Source: Actinomycetota bacterium (lineage in GTDB: Bacteria > Actinomycetota > Geothermincolia > Geothermincolales > RBG-13-55-18). Taken from it: a DNA stretch of 64,000 nt. This document shows, in pieces, positions 60,581 to 64,000 of this stretch. The DNA lies in contig JBFLWJ010000004.1 of the NCBI GenBank assembly GCA_040757835.1, forward strand, positions 1-64,000, read 5' to 3'. The notes under the pieces were generated by a model. The model was given only the letters and a program-made list of their open reading frames with translations, was not told where the DNA came from and searched no databases. Each line of letters begins with the position of its first letter. The stretch's first letter is position 1. Position numbers and translations under genes: made by a program.

Positions 60581-61650
60581 GCATAAACAGGATCCTCGCC
60601 ATCATAAGAAAGAGCTTGAACCCGAGAAACCCCTATATCTTCTTCGCGATACTTGGCCCGCTGCTCTTCGCGGCCGTATTCCAGCTCATCTTCGGCATCT
60701 GGCAGACCAGGCCGAAGATAGCCATCTACGAAGAGGGCGATCAGGCGATCGCCATTGAGCTCGAGGGCTCGGAGGCAGTCGACCTGCTGTTGGCGGGTTC
60801 AGCGGATGAGGTCATCGCATTGGTGCGAGACCAGAAGGCCGACGTGGGGGCTGTCTTCACCGAGGACGTGAAGGAAAGACTGGAGGCGGGGGAGAAAGCG
60901 CTGGTTGACCTGTATATAGGGGGGGAGAGCCTGGCCAAGAGCAGGGCGATAGCCCTGGCCGAGATAACCGGCGCGGTCAGGTCGCTGTCTCCCGAGGTCC
61001 CGCAGATCTTTTTCGAACAGGTCAAGCTGGGGGAGGAGAAAGCGCTCTCACTGATGGACATGTTCCTGCCCTTCATGGTCATCTACATCATCCTTCTCGG
61101 CGGCTTGATGCTGACGGCGTCTTTCATAGTGAACGAGAAGGAAAAGAGGACCTTCGCCGCGCTGCTGGTCACCCCGGTCACTCTGCCCGAGATACTCATC
61201 GCTTTCGGTTCGGTCGGGACCATCGTCTCGCTGGTCATGGGTATCATCCTGGTGCTGCTTACAGTCGGGTTCGCTCAACCGCTGCTCATGTTCGCGATAT
61301 TCGTATTGGGGTCGATCCTGGGAGTGGAATGGGGACTCCTCTTCGGCCTGCTGTCCAAAGACCAGACCATACTGGTGGCCTACATCAAAGCGTTCGGGAT
61401 CTTCCTCATCGCCCCGGCGCTTTTCATCATCTTCCCCAGCTGGCCGCAATGGATAGCCAGGATCTTCCCCACTTACTATATCGGCAACCCCATTTTCCGC
61501 ATCGCCATCTATGGAGAAGGCTGGAGCGAACTGGGCTGGCAGGTGCTCGTCCTGGCCTGCTTCGTCGCCCTTTTCGCCGTTCCCATTCTGGTGTTTGCCT
61601 TGAGGTGGGGCAGATCGTCCAGAACGTGGCTGCTCACCATTTCCAGCTGA
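60577..61650 (+). CDS. ABC-2 type permease, second subunit
   Basis: A 357-residue paralogue of the preceding permease, same topology (one helix, outer domain, five helices). The shared coupling segment is LLVTPVTLPEILIAFGSVGT. The two permeases probably form a heterodimer over an ATPase dimer. ATG 60577 overlaps the previous stop. The gene ends the TetR-controlled operon; the serine hydrolase begins about 40 bases later and may or may not be cotranscribed. Confidence 0.88.
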   Translation: MSINRILAIIRKSLNPRNPYIFFAILGPLLFAAVFQLIFGIWQTRPKIAIYEEGDQAIAIELEGSEAVDLLLAGSADEVIALVRDQKADVGAVFTEDVKERLEAGEKALVDLYIGGESLAKSRAIALAEITGAVRSLSPEVPQIFFEQVKLGEEKALSLMDMFLPFMVIYIILLGGLMLTASFIVNEKEKRTFAALLVTPVTLPEILIAFGSVGTIVSLVMGIILVLLTVGFAQPLLMFAIFVLGSILGVEWGLLFGLLSKDQTILVAYIKAFGIFLIAPALFIIFPSWPQWIARIFPTYYIGNPIFRIAIYGEGWSELGWQVLVLACFVALFAVPILVFALRWGRSSRTWLLTISS

Positions 61651-61687
61651 CCAATGCGGTTTTCCGTATGAAAGGAGGCAGGCCGGG

Positions 61688-62893
61688 ATGAGCATCAGGG
61701 TTGATGAATCGATGGTCCACGGGTCGGTGGCGCCGGGCTTCGAGAAGGTCAGGGAGGAATTCGCAAAGAACTTCACCCAGCGCCGGGAGCTCGGGGCGGC
61801 ATGCGCCGCCTACCTGCGGGGCGAGAAGGTGGTCGACCTCTGGGGCGGATACCGCAACGGGAAGACAATGGAGCCATGGCTGGAGGACACCCTGGTGCTG
61901 GTCTTTTCCACCACCAAGGGGATCTCCGGGATGGCCTGCGCCCTGGCCCACAGCCGCGGCTACTTCGACTACGACGAGAAGGTCTCCACATACTGGCCGG
62001 AGTTCGCCATGGGAGGCAAGGAGGACATCACCGTGAGGCAGCTCCTCTCCCACCAGGCCGGCCTGTGCGCCATCGACGAGCCCATGGACCTGGAGACCCT
62101 GGCGGACCCCGACAGGGTGGCCGCCGCCATCGCGAAGCAGAAGCCCGCGTGGGAGCCGTGCAGCAAGCACGGCTACCACGCCCTGACCCTGGGGTGGTAC
62201 GAGAGCGAGCTGGTGAGGAGGACGGACCCGCAGCACCGCACCATAGGCAGGTTCTTCCAGGAAGAGATCGCGGCGCCCCTGGGGCTTGAGATCTATATCG
62301 GCCTGCCGGGCGAGGTGCCGGACTCCCGCATAGCAGATATCTACGCTCCTGCCTACAAGTTCAGGATGGTCTTCAACATAGGCAAACTCCCCAGGGACTT
62401 CGTCAAGGCTTTCCTCAAGAAGGGGACCATCACCAACCGCTCGTTCACCAACCCCAAGGTCCTGGGCTCACCTGTCAACTACAACCGCCGGGACATGCGC
62501 TCCATCGAGCTGCCGGCCGCCAACGGCATCGTGCAGGTGAGGGACGTGGCCCGGCTGTACGGCATCTTCGCTGTCGGGGGAGAGGAACTGGGGATCAAGC
62601 CGGAGACCCTGGAGGCCATCATGCGGCCGGCGCAGGACCCGGCCGGGGGCCGCTACGACCAGGTCCTGCACATGCAGAGCCGCTTCTCGCTGGGGTTTCT
62701 CAAGCCCTTCGACGAGTTGCGCTTCGGCACCAGCGACAGGGCTTTCGGAACCCCCGGCGCCGGCGGCTCCTTCGCCTTCGCCGACCCGGACACCGGCGCG
62801 GGTTTCGCCTACGCTATGAACAGGTCCGGCTTCTACGTCTTCGGCGACCCCCGCGAGACCGCCCTCTCCGACGCCTTCTTCTCATGCGTCTGA
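61688..62893 (+). CDS. Class C beta-lactamase-fold serine hydrolase (EstB type)
   Basis: A 401-residue serine hydrolase of the class C beta-lactamase/esterase EstB family. The nucleophile motif is Ser74-Thr-Thr-Lys77 in VFSTTKGISG. The tyrosine motif is GYHALTLGWYESEL (Tyr-x-x in place of YxN), and FGTPGAGGSFAFADPD ends as HGG-like GAGG. These enzymes hydrolyse small esters or beta-lactam-like bonds, and many act in catabolic loci. AAAGGAGG precedes ATG 61688. Length and motif spacing are normal for the family. Confidence 0.9.
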   Translation: MSIRVDESMVHGSVAPGFEKVREEFAKNFTQRRELGAACAAYLRGEKVVDLWGGYRNGKTMEPWLEDTLVLVFSTTKGISGMACALAHSRGYFDYDEKVSTYWPEFAMGGKEDITVRQLLSHQAGLCAIDEPMDLETLADPDRVAAAIAKQKPAWEPCSKHGYHALTLGWYESELVRRTDPQHRTIGRFFQEEIAAPLGLEIYIGLPGEVPDSRIADIYAPAYKFRMVFNIGKLPRDFVKAFLKKGTITNRSFTNPKVLGSPVNYNRRDMRSIELPAANGIVQVRDVARLYGIFAVGGEELGIKPETLEAIMRPAQDPAGGRYDQVLHMQSRFSLGFLKPFDELRFGTSDRAFGTPGAGGSFAFADPDTGAGFAYAMNRSGFYVFGDPRETALSDAFFSCV

Positions 62894-62895
62894 GG

Positions 62896-63017
62896 GGTCA
62901 GGTCTTGGATCTTGGATACCCCGGTATGTGAGCTCTCTTAAGGCCATTTATCCCGTCGTGTGCGGCAACTTCGCAGCAGCTGTCAGAAAATTACATCCAA
63001 AAACCAAGACCTGACAC
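62896..63017. mobile_element. MITE- or RAYT/REP-like element with inverted ends
   Basis: A 122-base segment begins GGTCAGGTCTTGGATCTTGG and ends with the near-inverse CCAAAAACCAAGACCTGACA, giving 22-base terminal inverted repeats with about three mismatches. It has no open frame. The GGTCAGGTCTTGG terminus is typical of small repeats spread by REP-associated tyrosine transposases, as far as I can recall; no transposase is in the window. It separates the serine hydrolase from the aldehyde oxidoreductase gene. Confidence 0.65.
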
Positions 63018-63214
63018 CACGGCACTGCCTGGTTTGTCCGCCCGTGAAAAAGGGTATGCTTCAAGATGGAAAACAGCGGGCTAAGCTGATAACGTACGGC
63101 TTTCGCACCACGGAAGACCCAGGGGTTGGACAATCGCAAGTAGATGAGAAAGGCGTAAAGAGCTCGCTTTGCCATGCTCGCTCGCCGGGGGTTGTAAGGA
63201 AGGGGCTGATCCGG
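63018..63214. other. Intergenic region upstream of the aldehyde oxidoreductase gene
   Basis: No gene is recognised here, and no promoter could be fixed with confidence. A purine-rich AAGGAAGGGG near 63197-63206 may serve as the ribosome-binding region of the following gene. Confidence 0.4.
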
Positions 63215-64000
63215 ATGATGGGAGGAAACTGGGGCAAGGTCCTGGAGGTCGACCTCACCGCTGGGACCACGCGAGAACTGGAACTGGACGAGAGGCTCTA
63301 CCGGGACTACTTGGGGGGCAGCGGCCTGGCCGCTAAACTATTCTTTGACCGCCGCCTGTGGGAGGTGGAGCCTCTCTCCCCCGACAACCAGCTCATGATC
63401 ATGCTCGGGCCTGTCTCGGGAACCAACCTGCCCGGGGTGTCCCGGCTGGAGATCTGCGCGCGCTCCCCTCTCACGGGCATCTGGGGGGAGTCCTGCATGG
63501 GTGGCCATTTCGCCCCCCAACTCAAGAAGACCGGTTATGACGGTGTCATCGTGAAAGGTGCCTCCGGCAAACCGGTCTATCTATACGTCAGCGACGTGAA
63601 GGTGGAGATCAGGGACGCCTCCCACCTGTGGGGAGTGGACACCTACGAGACGGAGGAAAAGCTCAAGGAGGAGGTTGGCGACAGGCGGGCCCAGGTGATG
63701 TGCATCGGCCTCGCCGGGGAGAACATGGTGAAGTACGCCAACGTCATGAACGACCGCGGCTCCACCGCCGGACGCTGCGGCATGGGGGCGGTGATGGGTT
63801 CCAAGAAGCTCAAGGCGGTGGTAGCCCGGGGCAGCAAGAAGATCCCCATCGCCGACGAGGCGGGATATAAGGCCGCCCGCGACCACCTCAACGAGGTCCT
63901 GAAGTTCAGCATGATCGGCGAGTCCTTCGCCACCTACGGCACCAACGTGGGCATGGACTTCGGCATGGCCATGGGCGACGCTCCCACCAAGAACTGGCGC
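63215..64000 (+). CDS. Aldehyde:ferredoxin oxidoreductase, N-terminal part (cut by window edge)
   Basis: The frame is open from ATG 63215 to the window end (262 codons) and is the N-terminal third of a tungsten-pterin aldehyde:ferredoxin oxidoreductase (AOR). It starts GGNWGKVLEVDLTAGTTREL and continues YLGGSGLAAKLFFD, MLGPVSGTNLPGVSR, ARSPLTGIWGESCMGG and DRGSTAGRCGMGAVMGSKKL, all in the AOR order that shapes the bis-pterin site. The [4Fe-4S] cysteines lie further on and are not seen. These enzymes oxidise aldehydes to acids with ferredoxin. ATG 63218 is an equal start candidate. Confidence 0.93.
   Translation, partial: MMGGNWGKVLEVDLTAGTTRELELDERLYRDYLGGSGLAAKLFFDRRLWEVEPLSPDNQLMIMLGPVSGTNLPGVSRLEICARSPLTGIWGESCMGGHFAPQLKKTGYDGVIVKGASGKPVYLYVSDVKVEIRDASHLWGVDTYETEEKLKEEVGDRRAQVMCIGLAGENMVKYANVMNDRGSTAGRCGMGAVMGSKKLKAVVARGSKKIPIADEAGYKAARDHLNEVLKFSMIGESFATYGTNVGMDFGMAMGDAPTKNWR

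Overview
The window looks like a chromosomal segment of a high-GC, strictly anaerobic bacterium. It holds an RnfD-type subunit, an aldehyde:ferredoxin oxidoreductase, corrinoid methyltransferases, a CooC-like ATPase, ferredoxin-fused MinD-type ATPases and many GTG/TTG starts with clear Shine-Dalgarno sites. The class A beta-lactamase-like protein with extra C-terminal 'WYFA/WFFS' repeats, plus DUF4446, recalls deep-branching anaerobic Actinomycetota (Geothermincolia/Aquicultoria-like). That placement is an inference from gene content only.

Layout. 1-6300: the end of an rnf-type locus, a hairpin-rich gap, then a sugar-type ABC importer (ATPase, lipoprotein, two permeases) that runs into a radical SAM gene. 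6330-9006: toxin-antitoxin-like genes (HicB-like remnant, DUF433-DUF5615 pair) and an AAA/DUF4143 ATPase whose start lies in a 29-bp palindrome. 9108-15121: a lipoprotein hydrolase and a LarA-family enzyme facing a TIGR00725 gene, larC and larE. 15253-19078: DUF4446, pheA, serS, an SDR and tRNA-Ser(UGA).

19079-25671 is bounded by copies of the 3' half of that tRNA and reads as an integrated cassette: methyltransferase, CooC-like ATPase, a BtuFCD/FecBCD-type importer and a second methyltransferase, behind a leader with a strong intrinsic terminator. No integrase is visible.

25684-38067 is the most unusual region. It has an Isf-type flavoprotein, an 831-residue fusion of an Hdr/GlpC-like Fe-S part to a UroD/MtaA-like methyltransferase, a second UroD/MtaA-like protein, a corrinoid protein, SRPBCC and acetoacetate-decarboxylase-like proteins, a MerR-TetR fusion regulator, and then an acyl-CoA dehydrogenase, a DapA-like lyase, a double-VOC protein and a flavodoxin fusion. 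Two transcription units that flank the regulator share the same promoter plan: TTGACA, a -10 box, then directly the palindrome GAATGA-N4-TCATTC. Together they suggest an undescribed corrinoid-dependent catabolic regulon.

38081-44440 is a graveyard: an acyl-CoA dehydrogenase chimera, a VapC remnant, a SNF2 helicase that lost its C-terminal motor domain, and an RND-transporter tail, beside intact SEC-C and SWIM genes. 44515-50846: SDRs, a TetR, an acyl-CoA synthetase and hydrolases (lipid-type catabolism). 51081-56057: two ferredoxin-MinD ATPases, NifX-like proteins, DUF5320, a zinc ribbon, a deletion-damaged NifX/Mrp locus and a ferredoxin. 56118-64000: the beta-lactamase-like protein, a TetR-controlled ABC-2 exporter, an EstB-like serine hydrolase, a MITE-like element and the start of an aldehyde:ferredoxin oxidoreductase gene.
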